Source: Planctomycetota bacterium (lineage in GTDB: Bacteria; Planctomycetota; UBA1135; GCA-002686595). Taken from it: 64,000 bases of DNA. The notes beneath the pieces were generated by a model that was given only the letters and a program-made list of their open reading frames with translations, made no database searches and had not been told where the DNA came from. Positions 52,397 to 61,112 of this stretch are shown here, piece after piece; within the stretch, counting starts at the first letter, position 1, and each line of letters starts with the position of its first letter. Position numbers and translations under genes: made by a program. The DNA lies in the NCBI GenBank assembly GCA_016795245.1, contig JAEUIA010000086.1, forward strand, positions 1 through 64,000, written 5' to 3'.

Positions 52397-54181
52397 TCAG
52401 CGGCCTGGAGGGGGCGTGACGTGCTCGCGCAGCAGCGCCGCCTCGGCCGTGCGGCCCAGGGCAGCGAGCAGTTCCGCCAGCGAGAGGCGCAGATCGGTGC
52501 GATCCGGGGCCAACCGCAGGGCTTCACGCATATGCGTCAGCGCACGCTCGCCTTCGCGGTTCGCCCACAGAGCCTGGGCGCAAAGCGCGTGTGTGTCAGG
52601 GTCATTCGGGTTGAGTGCCAGGGCCAATTCGAACTGCTCGATGCCCTCGGAAAGGCGGCCGCTCTGACACAACATTCCCGCCAGATTCTCGCGCGCTTCG
52701 ATCGAATCCGGATTGAACTCGAGCGCGCGCCGGAAGGCGCGGATCGCCGCCTCGATCGAACCGACGCGTGCATTCGCGACGCCTTGATCGAAGACCATGC
52801 GCGCGAAGCTCACGCGGCCTTCGCGGCGCAGTTCCATTTGTTCGCGCGCCGCGATCACGAAGCCCGACAAGACGAGAAGCATGACCGCCGCGAAGAGGAC
52901 CCCGGATGCGCGCCAGGCACCGTTCTTCTTCAGCGCGACGCGTTGGAGGCTGACGTCGCTGCGTGCGAGCATCCGCACGGCCTGCACGAGCGCCCAGGCG
53001 AACAAGACCGCCAGCCCGAGCGCGAACAACAAGGGCACGAGGCCGTGCAACCCGCGGAAGGCGAGCAATGCCGCCAGGAACGCGGCGCCCAGCAGAAACT
53101 CCTCGACCAACGAGTATTCGCTCTTCGCGCGTGCCTTGCCCTTGAACACGAACATCACGAGCAGCGAGAAGATCGTGAGCGTCGCGATCAACCGCCAGTC
53201 CGGCGGATTGACGTAGGCTGCGACCTCACCGTTGAAGGCCGAGAGCGCCGTGAACGTCGCGGCGGTGAACGCAGCCGTGAGCGCCCAGCGCAGCGTGGCT
53301 CCACCGGGTTGCGGCTTGACCGGCGTGCGCTGCGCCGCGACCAGAGCCGGCGCGCCGAAGCCGACGTAGAGCGCGTCCTTGGGACACACACTGACGCAGT
53401 CGAGACACTTCATACACCCCGGATCGACGACCATTTTGTAGTCGCGCACCTCCTGGTGAACCTTGACGTTCGACGAGCACACGGCCGTGCAATGTCCGCA
53501 ACCCTCGCACGCGTCGGTGACGCGAATGCGCACGGGCGCCACTTGATCGACCACGCCGAAAATCGCGCCGTAGGGACAGCCGTAGGTGCAGAACCCCTTC
53601 GCGCCCAGGAAGTACACGACGACGAAGCCGCACACGGCGAACGTCGCGATCGCGACCGGAATGGAGGGAAACGTGCGCCAGAAGTCCTCCGTGTAGAGGT
53701 GCAGGGTGGGGCTCGGCGCCTCGGCCCCGGCGAGCAGCCGGTGCGCGATCGGCATCAAGAACATGTACGTGAACGCCAGCCACGGCACGCTGCGCAGGAT
53801 CCCCAAGTTCACGAGTCGCGGTCGGATGCCGACCTTCATCATCAACCAGCGACAGAAATCCTGCAGCGCCACGACGTGACAGGCCCAACCACAGAACCAG
53901 CGGCCGAGGATGAGCGTCGAAACGATCGTGAGCGCGAAGAAGATCAGACCCGCATTGACGATGCCGCGCGTGCTGAACTCCATGGACTCGCTCGGCTCGA
54001 GCGGAGAGAGCGTGCTGCCCGTCGTGCTCCAGTGCAGCAGGTGCGCAGCGATCGCGACGTGCACAAGGATCAACGCCAGCGCGCGCCAACGTCCGGCCTT
54101 GGACGCGCGGATCTTCGGCGGCGGGCGAGACGCGGCGGATTGTCCTTCGTCCGCTTCGGGGTTCTTGATGCACGAACTCAT
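52397..54181 (-). CDS. NapH/CcoG-type polytopic ferredoxin fused to TPRs
   Basis: A 594-residue membrane protein. The NapH-like part has helices near 35-55 and 75-95, the motifs FCGWACH and FCTYGCPYG, and two [4Fe-4S] sites (CEGCGHCTAVCS and CMKCLDCVSVCP, about 220-275). More helices follow to about 450, then TPR repeats to the end. It should carry electrons across or near the membrane and dock a partner through TPRs. It has no signal peptide; the gene is 119 bases upstream of the paralogue 2 gene. A ferredoxin-TPR fusion is unusual. Confidence 0.82.
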   Translation of the reverse strand: MSSCIKNPEADEGQSAASRPPPKIRASKAGRWRALALILVHVAIAAHLLHWSTTGSTLSPLEPSESMEFSTRGIVNAGLIFFALTIVSTLILGRWFCGWACHVVALQDFCRWLMMKVGIRPRLVNLGILRSVPWLAFTYMFLMPIAHRLLAGAEAPSPTLHLYTEDFWRTFPSIPVAIATFAVCGFVVVYFLGAKGFCTYGCPYGAIFGVVDQVAPVRIRVTDACEGCGHCTAVCSSNVKVHQEVRDYKMVVDPGCMKCLDCVSVCPKDALYVGFGAPALVAAQRTPVKPQPGGATLRWALTAAFTAATFTALSAFNGEVAAYVNPPDWRLIATLTIFSLLVMFVFKGKARAKSEYSLVEEFLLGAAFLAALLAFRGLHGLVPLLFALGLAVLFAWALVQAVRMLARSDVSLQRVALKKNGAWRASGVLFAAVMLLVLSGFVIAAREQMELRREGRVSFARMVFDQGVANARVGSIEAAIRAFRRALEFNPDSIEARENLAGMLCQSGRLSEGIEQFELALALNPNDPDTHALCAQALWANREGERALTHMREALRLAPDRTDLRLSLAELLAALGRTAEAALLREHVTPPPGR

Positions 54182-54786
54182 GGCGCTTCGAACTTGGGAG
54201 TCTAACAGCCGCCGTGCCCGGCACTCGTTCGCCGCCTTTGGGCCGTCGCCATTTTCGACGAGCCCGCAGATGTAGGCCCGTGGTCAAGCGCACCGAGCCC
54301 CGCTCGCCCCACGCGCCGCTCTGCAACGCATCGAAACGGACACTGAATCCAACCCATCAACGCTCCCAGTCCGACACCAAACCCCGACTCTCAACACTTC
54401 CAGTCCGACACCGAACAAACCCCGCAACGTTTCCATACCGACACCGAACGCCACCGCGCAAATCGCGAACCCCGAGGTCAACAATGGGGTGGGGTCGACT
54501 GGGTCGGGTTCGGTGTCGGATTGGAAACGTTGCGGGGTTGCGTTCGATGTCGGACTGGAAACGTTGAGGGGCGGGGTTTGGGGCCGGTCTGGAAGCGTTG
54601 CGGGGTTGGGTTCGATGTCGCTCGCGAAGTGGTCCGCGGCTGGTACCTGTTTCAGTCTTGAAGCGTCGAGGGGCGGGCATTGGTGTTCGACCGGATGCCT
54701 TGCGAAACGGCAATCCCCGCCGCCCCGGCAGCGTCGCGTCGCGGAAATCCAACTACAGTCTGGTCCCTCGATTCCCTGCCGCGCCC
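54182..54786. other. Non-coding region with inverted family B arrays
   Basis: Apart from the repeat described next, 54182-54322 and 54701-54786 hold no recognisable gene. Apparent long minus-strand frames here translate the repeats and are not taken as coding. Confidence 0.5.
54323..54700. repeat. Family B: two opposed arrays around a shared core
   Basis: Left array 54323-54449 has about four units in minus orientation, and right array 54501-54700 about six in plus orientation. Both use the unit of the 39.3 kb array (GTTCGGTGTCGG-TTGGAA-CGTTG). Between them (54450-54500) lie CGCCACCGCGC-AA-TCGCGAACC, shared with 38986-39007, and the GAGGTCAACAATGGGGTGGGGTC core, shared with 39288-39310. The whole is a large imperfect inverted repeat. 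Function unknown. Confidence 0.7.
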
Positions 54787-56553
54787 TCAGGGCGTGAACA
54801 CCACCGACAGACCGTTCGTCAAGTTGAACGTCTCCGGCATGCAGTACGTCGCCGCGTCCCGGTACCAGACTTGGAAGTTGAAGGTCGAGCCGGAGGAAAT
54901 CTGGGCCGCTCCGCCGATCGACTGCGAGAGTGCGACGAAACCCGGCCCGAAGTTCGCATTGCCGAGCAGGTCGGCCGGTGCGATGGCGAGGCGGTGGATC
55001 GTCGGTCCCACGCAGCGCAGCCCGTCGCCGAACGGTGCGAGCGTCTGAGCCGGACCCATGAAGATCAGGCCGATGCTGAACGGTGGGAGTTGGGTAGCCA
55101 GCATCTCCAGATCGTCGGTTGCGACGCTGGTCGTCCCGAAGCCGCACAAGAGGCCACCCAGGCCCGTGTTGTTCTTGCAGCCTGCAGTTGCGTCGTCATT
55201 GCCGCACGGTCCCAGCGGTGCCGGGCAGTAGCAGTAGCGCGTGTAACTCTGCTCGCACTCGTCCGGAATGCCGTTCGCATTCGTGTCGCTCGAATAGCCG
55301 ACCGCGATGTCCTCGGCGTCGTCGCGCCCGTTCATGTTGCAGTCGATGTAGGGCTCGCGCGAGCTGCCCAATGCGTCCAATTCGTCGCCGAATGCGGTCA
55401 TCGCGCCGCGCTCGGTCCGGAGGCCCAGGCGCTCGGCCGGAATGAACATGCGCGGCGCGGAGCCGGGGGTGGCGGGCGGGGCGAGGATGTCACCCGGTTC
55501 GATCGGGATTCCGAACAAGCTGTCCGCGACGCCGATGATCGCCGAACCGCGTCGCACCGAGAAGAGCAGCATGTCCGTAGCGCCCGTGAGCCAGTCGTAG
55601 AACACGATCGAAGGCTGGTAGACGCCGTCGCCGTTCTCGGTCAGGAGCAGCGCATCCAAATCGTCGAGCGTGGGATGCAATCCCAGCAGCGCCGAGTTGG
55701 CGTAGGTCGTGATCGGTCCGCCCGCGACATTGCGCTGCAGCACGGCGCTGGGGAAGACGCCGTTCAGCGCGGCCGAGTTCGAACCTGCTTGCAGGGTCAG
55801 CGGATCGACGAGCGCGCCGTCGAGGGAGAAGTAGATGACTGCATTGGCCGCAGTCGGAACCTGTGCGATCGCGAGGCTGTCGAGGTCGTCGAAGGGTCCG
55901 CCCTGCGGTGGTTCGCGCAGACCCAGACCGCGGTAGCGCTTGCCCATGACGTTCGGCAACCCGTTGCCGTCGAACATGCCGATGCTCTGGCCCGGAACGA
56001 CGGGCAAGGGCAGCGGTCCTGCGATCGTGCCGACGATCGTGAATACGTCGGCCGCCGCCTCATTCGCGCCCAGTGCGCCTTCGCTGAATACGCTCGGCGC
56101 AAGACCTGCGCCCGGAATGCCGCGCGCGTAGCGATCGACCGAGAAGAAGATGCGCGCGCGGTTCGGCGCGCCCGGCGGCAGCAAGTTGTTGAAAGGCGCG
56201 TCGTTTCCAAACGAGAAGGCGTCGGTTTCGATGCCGCACGCGATGCCGGCCGGGTGGCCGACACAGACCGAGTAACCCGCGAGGCCCAACTGCGCGCCGT
56301 TGAAAGTCAGCTGCGGCGCCGGCATCGGTCCGAACGTCGGTGCCAGGAACGGAGCGCGCAAGAGATCGGCCTCGGTGATCGGCACGACGGTGGCCGTGTC
56401 CGGTGTCGCGATCGTCCCGCCGCGGTAGTCGATGCCGAATACGACCTGTGATTGCGCGCGAGCGTCGGGAGCGAGACAGGCGGACGCCGCGAGCGCCAGC
56501 GGGACGAGCTTCAGCGCTCCGGCGCGTTCACCAACCAAGGATACGTGCTTCAT
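54787..56553 (-). CDS. Secreted protein with calcium-type motif and shared C-terminal domain
   Basis: A 588-residue exported protein (Ala-rich signal LVPLALAASACLAPDARA). No enzyme motif in the first 380 residues. About residues 405-435 carry DCNMNGRDDAEDIAVG and DTNANGIPDECE, a planctomycete EF-hand/dockerin-like motif. The C-terminus has the Cys-rich CYCPAPLGPCGNDD and ends TFNLTNGLSVVFTP, like the two paralogues at 47.5-52.3 kb. Probably surface-attached. Confidence 0.75.
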   Translation of the reverse strand: MKHVSLVGERAGALKLVPLALAASACLAPDARAQSQVVFGIDYRGGTIATPDTATVVPITEADLLRAPFLAPTFGPMPAPQLTFNGAQLGLAGYSVCVGHPAGIACGIETDAFSFGNDAPFNNLLPPGAPNRARIFFSVDRYARGIPGAGLAPSVFSEGALGANEAAADVFTIVGTIAGPLPLPVVPGQSIGMFDGNGLPNVMGKRYRGLGLREPPQGGPFDDLDSLAIAQVPTAANAVIYFSLDGALVDPLTLQAGSNSAALNGVFPSAVLQRNVAGGPITTYANSALLGLHPTLDDLDALLLTENGDGVYQPSIVFYDWLTGATDMLLFSVRRGSAIIGVADSLFGIPIEPGDILAPPATPGSAPRMFIPAERLGLRTERGAMTAFGDELDALGSSREPYIDCNMNGRDDAEDIAVGYSSDTNANGIPDECEQSYTRYCYCPAPLGPCGNDDATAGCKNNTGLGGLLCGFGTTSVATDDLEMLATQLPPFSIGLIFMGPAQTLAPFGDGLRCVGPTIHRLAIAPADLLGNANFGPGFVALSQSIGGAAQISSGSTFNFQVWYRDAATYCMPETFNLTNGLSVVFTP

Positions 56554-56800
56554 GATGGGATCGACAGGCGCTGATCGGCGTGCCATGCGTGTCAAGGTGT
56601 GAGCCAGTGGCAAGGTTACTCCCACCTGTGAAAGTGGGCAAACCCTGGAGATGTACGAGGAGAGGACGCGACCGGACGGGTTTTGGTTCCGCTTCGATTC
56701 ATCTCATTCGAAGAACTCGAATGGGTCCGATCGAATCGCTTCTACGGAGTGATCCGAGGGCCTGTGTCGTGGAAAGAATACTCGGAAAAACCAGTTCTGA
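56554..56800. other. Intergenic region between two minus-strand genes
   Basis: 247 nt; presumably the promoter of the secreted-protein gene and the end of the kinase gene. No clear repeat or hairpin recognised. Confidence 0.3.
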
Positions 56801-59800
56801 TCAGCGGTACTCGAGCGGCCAGGCCAGTTCACGTTCACGGCGCGTCGACCCTTCGTGCAGGGGGGGGAGTGCGCGCTTGTGGGCCGCGGGCAACGGATCG
56901 ATCGGCCAGACGCACACACGGCCGTCCTGGCAGCCCGTGATCACACGTTCTTCGCCCAGGGCCCCCGACGTGGCGACACACAGGACCGCGCTCGCGAAGT
57001 GCTCGCGTCGCAAAAGCGGCAGACCGTCACGCGATTTCCAGATGCGCACCGAGCGATCCTTCGACGCGGTCAGCACCAGTTCGGCGCTCTCCGAGTAGCA
57101 CGCGCTCGTGATGTCGTCGGTGTGGCTGCTGCGTGGAAAGCGAGTGGAGTCGTCGACGAAGGAGATCGAGCGCACAGCGCCTCCGCCCCAAGGCCCCGTC
57201 GCCAGGGCGCGCAGTCCGTCGCGGCTGAAGCACACATCACGGAATCGGAAGACGAAGGCGCCTTCCATGGTGCTCGCTCCGGTCGTCGCCGAGAAACAGC
57301 GCAAGCGCTGATCGCCACAGCCGACGGCGAGCTGGTCGACGCCCGGGCGGAAGGCCAGAGCGACGGCGCCGGTCTGATTCGCAGGCTTGGAACGAAAGGC
57401 GATCGTGCGCACGAGGCTGCCGTCGGCGACGGAGTGCAGACGGATTTCATTGCGTTCGTCAGCCAGGGCGATCCACGTGCTGTCGAGCGAGAACGCGACC
57501 GCTTTGCCGTTGTGCAGATCACCGGGCACGACGATCGGCCCGTCGTCGGTGTCCGCGCCCCACAAACGCGCTTTGCCGTCCGCGCACACGGTGGCGAAAT
57601 GCGCGCCGTTCGGCGCCAGCGCACACGCGATCAGGCTCGACGGGTGGCGCGCGAAGTCGCGCAAGGGCTTGCCGTCGTTTGCATCCCACGTGCGGGCCTC
57701 GACGCCCTCTCCGACGGTGAGCACCACGCGACCGTCGGCGCTGTAGGCGGCAGCGCGCAGCGCCGTCGGATGCTCCAGGCGCGCGACTTCCGTGCTGAAC
57801 GCGGACCCCGAACGCGGGTCTACGTTCCAGATGCGCGCGGTCTTGTCGACGGAGGCGGTCAGTGCACGCGTGCCGTCCGGCGCGAAGACGGCACTGCGCA
57901 CGGCGCCCGAATGGCCGTGCAGGTCGAACATGTCGTCGCGCACGCGCGCGAACCACACTTGCGCGGTCCCGCCGCTCGCGCGCGTCAAGAGGCGTTCGCC
58001 GTTCGAACTCCAGGCCACGTCGACTTGACGCCGCGGCACGGTGAACGCGAGCAGTTCGCGCGCGCCGGCAACGTCCCAGGTGCGCACGTGCAAGTCGTAG
58101 GACGTGGTCGCCAGCCGCATGCGATCGGGGCTGAAGGCGGCTTGCGTCACGTGCCGGCCGTTGTCCGGGCCGAGACGAATGGAACTGCCGGTTTCCAGAT
58201 TGCACAGGTAGGCCGCGCCCTCTTCGCCGCGGTTGGTGAGGACCGCAACATGAACTCCGTCCGCGCTGGCGACGAGGCTCGTCGGCACGAGCGGAAAGCG
58301 CAGGGTCGGCCCGAGTTCCATCCCGGTCACGCCATCGATCACGTGCAGAGCGCCGTCTTGGCCCGCGACGAGCAAGCGCAGTGCGCCTGGAGCAGCGCTG
58401 AACACCGCTGAATTCGCACCGCCGCCGGACGGCACTTCGAACGAGCGCTCGCTCGCCGCCAGTGCGAAGACTGCCGGCTTGCCACCCGGCTTCAAGGCGG
58501 CGATCGCGCTCCCGTCGGGCGCGAAGCGCACTTCGGTGAACTCGTCCGGCGCGCACTCGTAATCCACGAGAACTGTCAGCGTATTCACGTCGAGCAGCTT
58601 GAGGCCGATCCGTCCACCGACGACGCACAACTTGGAACCGTCGGGGCTGAGGCGCGCGCAAGTGAGCGGGCCTTCGACTCGCGTCGTCACGAGTCCTTTC
58701 CCGGCGCGGGCATCACAGATCTCGATCGTCCCGTTGTCCGTCGCCGTCATGAGTCGCGCGCCGCTCGCAGCGAACTCCATGTCCACGATGCGCCCGGCGC
58801 GTGCTTCCACGACCGCCACCGGTTCTCCGCGTTCGAGCGTGACCAGGCGAATGGTCTGGTCGTTGAATGCGATCGCCGCCAGGTCGGAGTCCGGGCTCAC
58901 GGCGATGTCCTCGCTGATCAGTTGCGCTTCCTCTTCGCCGATGGATGTCACCTGCCAGCAGGACTCCAGCGCCGTGAACAGGCTCGAGCGCGACAACTCT
59001 CCCGGCGCCAGTTCGACGCCCTTGATGCCGAGCAGCACGGCCGACGGTGGGTCCTCCACCGACAGCGCCTCGGCGCGTTGCGCGAGGTGCTTCCCGAGGG
59101 CAACCGAGAGCGCGGCCTCCTTCTGTGCCAAGGCCAGCTTCTCGTTCGCGAGCAATCGCAACGTGACGAACAAGCCGATCGACAACGCCAGGATCGTGCC
59201 GATCGTTCCGACGGCGAGCGCCGGATGGCGCCGCGTCCAGCGTGCGAACTTCAAGCCCACCGACGCCGGTCGCGCGTGAATCGGTTCGTATTCACGGATG
59301 CGCCGCAAGTCCTCGGCCAAAGCCAGCGCGGTCGCGTAGCGTCGATTGCGGTCCTTCTCGAGCGCCGTCTCGAGCACGACCTTGATGTCTTCCGTCAGGG
59401 CGCTGTTCTTGCCCCGCGGATCCGGCAGGGGATCGCCTTGGATGGCGCGATAGAGCGTGGACTTCAGCTCGTTGTCGAACGGGCGTTCCAGCGTCAACGC
59501 CTCGTACAGTGTCGCACCCAGCGAGTACACATCCGTGCGGCGGTCGAGTTGGTTCGACCGCAGCGACAATTGTTCGGGCGACATGTACGCCGGTGTCCCG
59601 AACACGTCGCCCGACTGTGTCAGCGTTCCCGTATCGGTGCTGTCGTCGCGCGCCAATCCGAAATCGAGCAACACGGGGCGTCCGTCGAGCGCGAGGATCA
59701 CGTTGCCGGGCTTGATGTCGCGGTGGACGATGCCGACCTCGTGCGCAGCGTGCAGCGCTCGCGCAGCGCGCTCGAAGCACAGCAGCACGGCGTGGAGTTC

Positions 59801-60373
59801 GAGCGCCGTGCGCGGCGGCAGGCGCAGACCGAACACTTCGGCGCCGCCGGCGGCCTTGGCCTCCGCCAGACACTCGGCCAGCGTGCGTCCTTCGACGAAG
59901 CGCATCGCGATCCAGGGTTTGTCGCCGTCGAGGTCGGCGTCGTGGATCGTGCACAGTCCCGGATGCTCGAGTCGCGCGATGACGGCGGCTTCGCGCCGGA
60001 AACGCTCGCGCTTCTCTTTGGACACCGAGTCGAAGTGTGTCGTCAGGACCTTGAGCGCGACGCGGCGCGCGATGCGCGAGTCTTCCGCCAGGTACACGGC
60101 GCCCTGGCCCCCGCGCCCAAGCTCGCGCAAGATGCGGTAGGGTCCCACGCGCTCGCCGGATCCGTCGGTGTGCCGGGCACCGGTTGCACCTGAATGTGCG
60201 GAGCTTTCGACCGCCGGCCTGCGCAACGCGAGCCATTCGCGTGCGATCGCATCTTGACTGCGCGGGAAACGCTCCAGCCAATGCGCCAGCGGACGCTCGA
60301 CGCCGCGCTCAAGGTCGCCCAGATACGCGTCCACGAAGTCGAAGACGTCGGCGGATTCCGATTCAGCGCTCAT
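56801..60373 (-). CDS. Ser/Thr protein kinase with C-terminal WD40 repeats
   Basis: A 1190-residue membrane protein. The kinase domain (about 77-345) has the glycine loop LGRGGQGAVY (87-95), Lys108 (VALKVL), HRDIKPGNV with Asp219, DFGLA (237-241) and GTPAYMSPEQ, so it should be active. A transmembrane helix follows at about 390-410 (LAVGTIGTILALSIGLFVTL), and from about 480 on a WD40 beta-propeller region of 10 or more repeats (for example GHSGAVRSAVFAPDG and KTARIWNVD). It probably senses extracytoplasmic ligands and signals to the adjacent sigma factor. Confidence 0.9.
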   Translation of the reverse strand: MSAESESADVFDFVDAYLGDLERGVERPLAHWLERFPRSQDAIAREWLALRRPAVESSAHSGATGARHTDGSGERVGPYRILRELGRGGQGAVYLAEDSRIARRVALKVLTTHFDSVSKEKRERFRREAAVIARLEHPGLCTIHDADLDGDKPWIAMRFVEGRTLAECLAEAKAAGGAEVFGLRLPPRTALELHAVLLCFERAARALHAAHEVGIVHRDIKPGNVILALDGRPVLLDFGLARDDSTDTGTLTQSGDVFGTPAYMSPEQLSLRSNQLDRRTDVYSLGATLYEALTLERPFDNELKSTLYRAIQGDPLPDPRGKNSALTEDIKVVLETALEKDRNRRYATALALAEDLRRIREYEPIHARPASVGLKFARWTRRHPALAVGTIGTILALSIGLFVTLRLLANEKLALAQKEAALSVALGKHLAQRAEALSVEDPPSAVLLGIKGVELAPGELSRSSLFTALESCWQVTSIGEEEAQLISEDIAVSPDSDLAAIAFNDQTIRLVTLERGEPVAVVEARAGRIVDMEFAASGARLMTATDNGTIEICDARAGKGLVTTRVEGPLTCARLSPDGSKLCVVGGRIGLKLLDVNTLTVLVDYECAPDEFTEVRFAPDGSAIAALKPGGKPAVFALAASERSFEVPSGGGANSAVFSAAPGALRLLVAGQDGALHVIDGVTGMELGPTLRFPLVPTSLVASADGVHVAVLTNRGEEGAAYLCNLETGSSIRLGPDNGRHVTQAAFSPDRMRLATTSYDLHVRTWDVAGARELLAFTVPRRQVDVAWSSNGERLLTRASGGTAQVWFARVRDDMFDLHGHSGAVRSAVFAPDGTRALTASVDKTARIWNVDPRSGSAFSTEVARLEHPTALRAAAYSADGRVVLTVGEGVEARTWDANDGKPLRDFARHPSSLIACALAPNGAHFATVCADGKARLWGADTDDGPIVVPGDLHNGKAVAFSLDSTWIALADERNEIRLHSVADGSLVRTIAFRSKPANQTGAVALAFRPGVDQLAVGCGDQRLRCFSATTGASTMEGAFVFRFRDVCFSRDGLRALATGPWGGGAVRSISFVDDSTRFPRSSHTDDITSACYSESAELVLTASKDRSVRIWKSRDGLPLLRREHFASAVLCVATSGALGEERVITGCQDGRVCVWPIDPLPAAHKRALPPLHEGSTRRERELAWPLEYR

Positions 60374-60404
60374 GACGTGCGAGACGGTTGATTCTACGCC
60401 GGCG

Positions 60405-61070
60405 ATGCACCGATCGGGCGCGTCGACTATTCTGTTCGGCGCTTTGCGACCCGACGACGACGCCCCCGGACCCGATTCGGACTCCTCCGACACGCAGCGC
60501 GTGGCGCGCGCGGCCAAGGACGGTGATGCGCAGAAATTCGCGCTGCTCTACGAGCGCATCGCACCGGCGTTGTTCACCTGGGCCAGCCTGCGTATCCGTC
60601 CTGCGATGCGCACGGCACTCGATCCGCAGGACGTCGTCCAGGAAGTCTGGTGCCGCGCCTGGAACGGATTTCAGCGCTTCGATCCCGACGAGACGCCATT
60701 CCGCCTGTGGGTGTTTCGCATCGCGAAAAACGTGCTGTTGGAGGGGTTTCGCAAGCTGCAACGCAGCGGCGAACCGGCGGCCGGACCATCCACGCGCCTC
60801 TTCATGCTCCAGAATCTGCCCGACAGCGCGACCGCGGTCAGCCGCAAGGTCGCGCGACACGAAGGCATCCAGGTCCTGTTGGAGTGGGTCGAGACGCTCG
60901 CCGAGGAAGAGAAGCAGCTCTTCGTGCATTGTGGGCTCGAAGGCTTGTCTTACGCCGAAGTTGCGGAGCGTATGCAGCTCCCGCGCGACACCATCGCCAA
61001 GCGCTGGCAGGTGCTGCGCGCCCGCGTGGCCCAGTTCGGCGTGCCGAACGACCTGATCGCCGGCGACTGA
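60405..61070 (+). CDS. ECF RNA polymerase sigma factor
   Basis: A 221-residue sigma-70 family factor. Region 2 contains DPQDVVQEVWCRAW and the promoter-melting RFDP; region 4 contains LSYAEVAERMQLPRDTIAKRW, a helix-turn-helix. The start could also be an ATG at 60372 that overlaps the kinase ATG (CATG); 60405 is preferred to leave space for promoters. Divergent pairing with a Ser/Thr kinase-WD40 gene is a recognised planctomycete arrangement in which the kinase is thought to control the sigma factor. Confidence 0.88.
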   Translation: MHRSGASTILFGALRPDDDAPGPDSDSSDTQRVARAAKDGDAQKFALLYERIAPALFTWASLRIRPAMRTALDPQDVVQEVWCRAWNGFQRFDPDETPFRLWVFRIAKNVLLEGFRKLQRSGEPAAGPSTRLFMLQNLPDSATAVSRKVARHEGIQVLLEWVETLAEEEKQLFVHCGLEGLSYAEVAERMQLPRDTIAKRWQVLRARVAQFGVPNDLIAGD

Positions 61071-61112
61071 GCGCTGTAGCCCGCGCGTCGGCGTGCTCGT
61101 ACGATTGCGCAG

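Noticed and set aside
54284..55147. Long minus-strand frame of repeated DTEPNPATLP-like peptides
   Set aside because: It translates the family B repeats and part of the C-terminal end of the secreted-protein gene in another frame; unit lengths are not multiples of three, so the frame is accidental.
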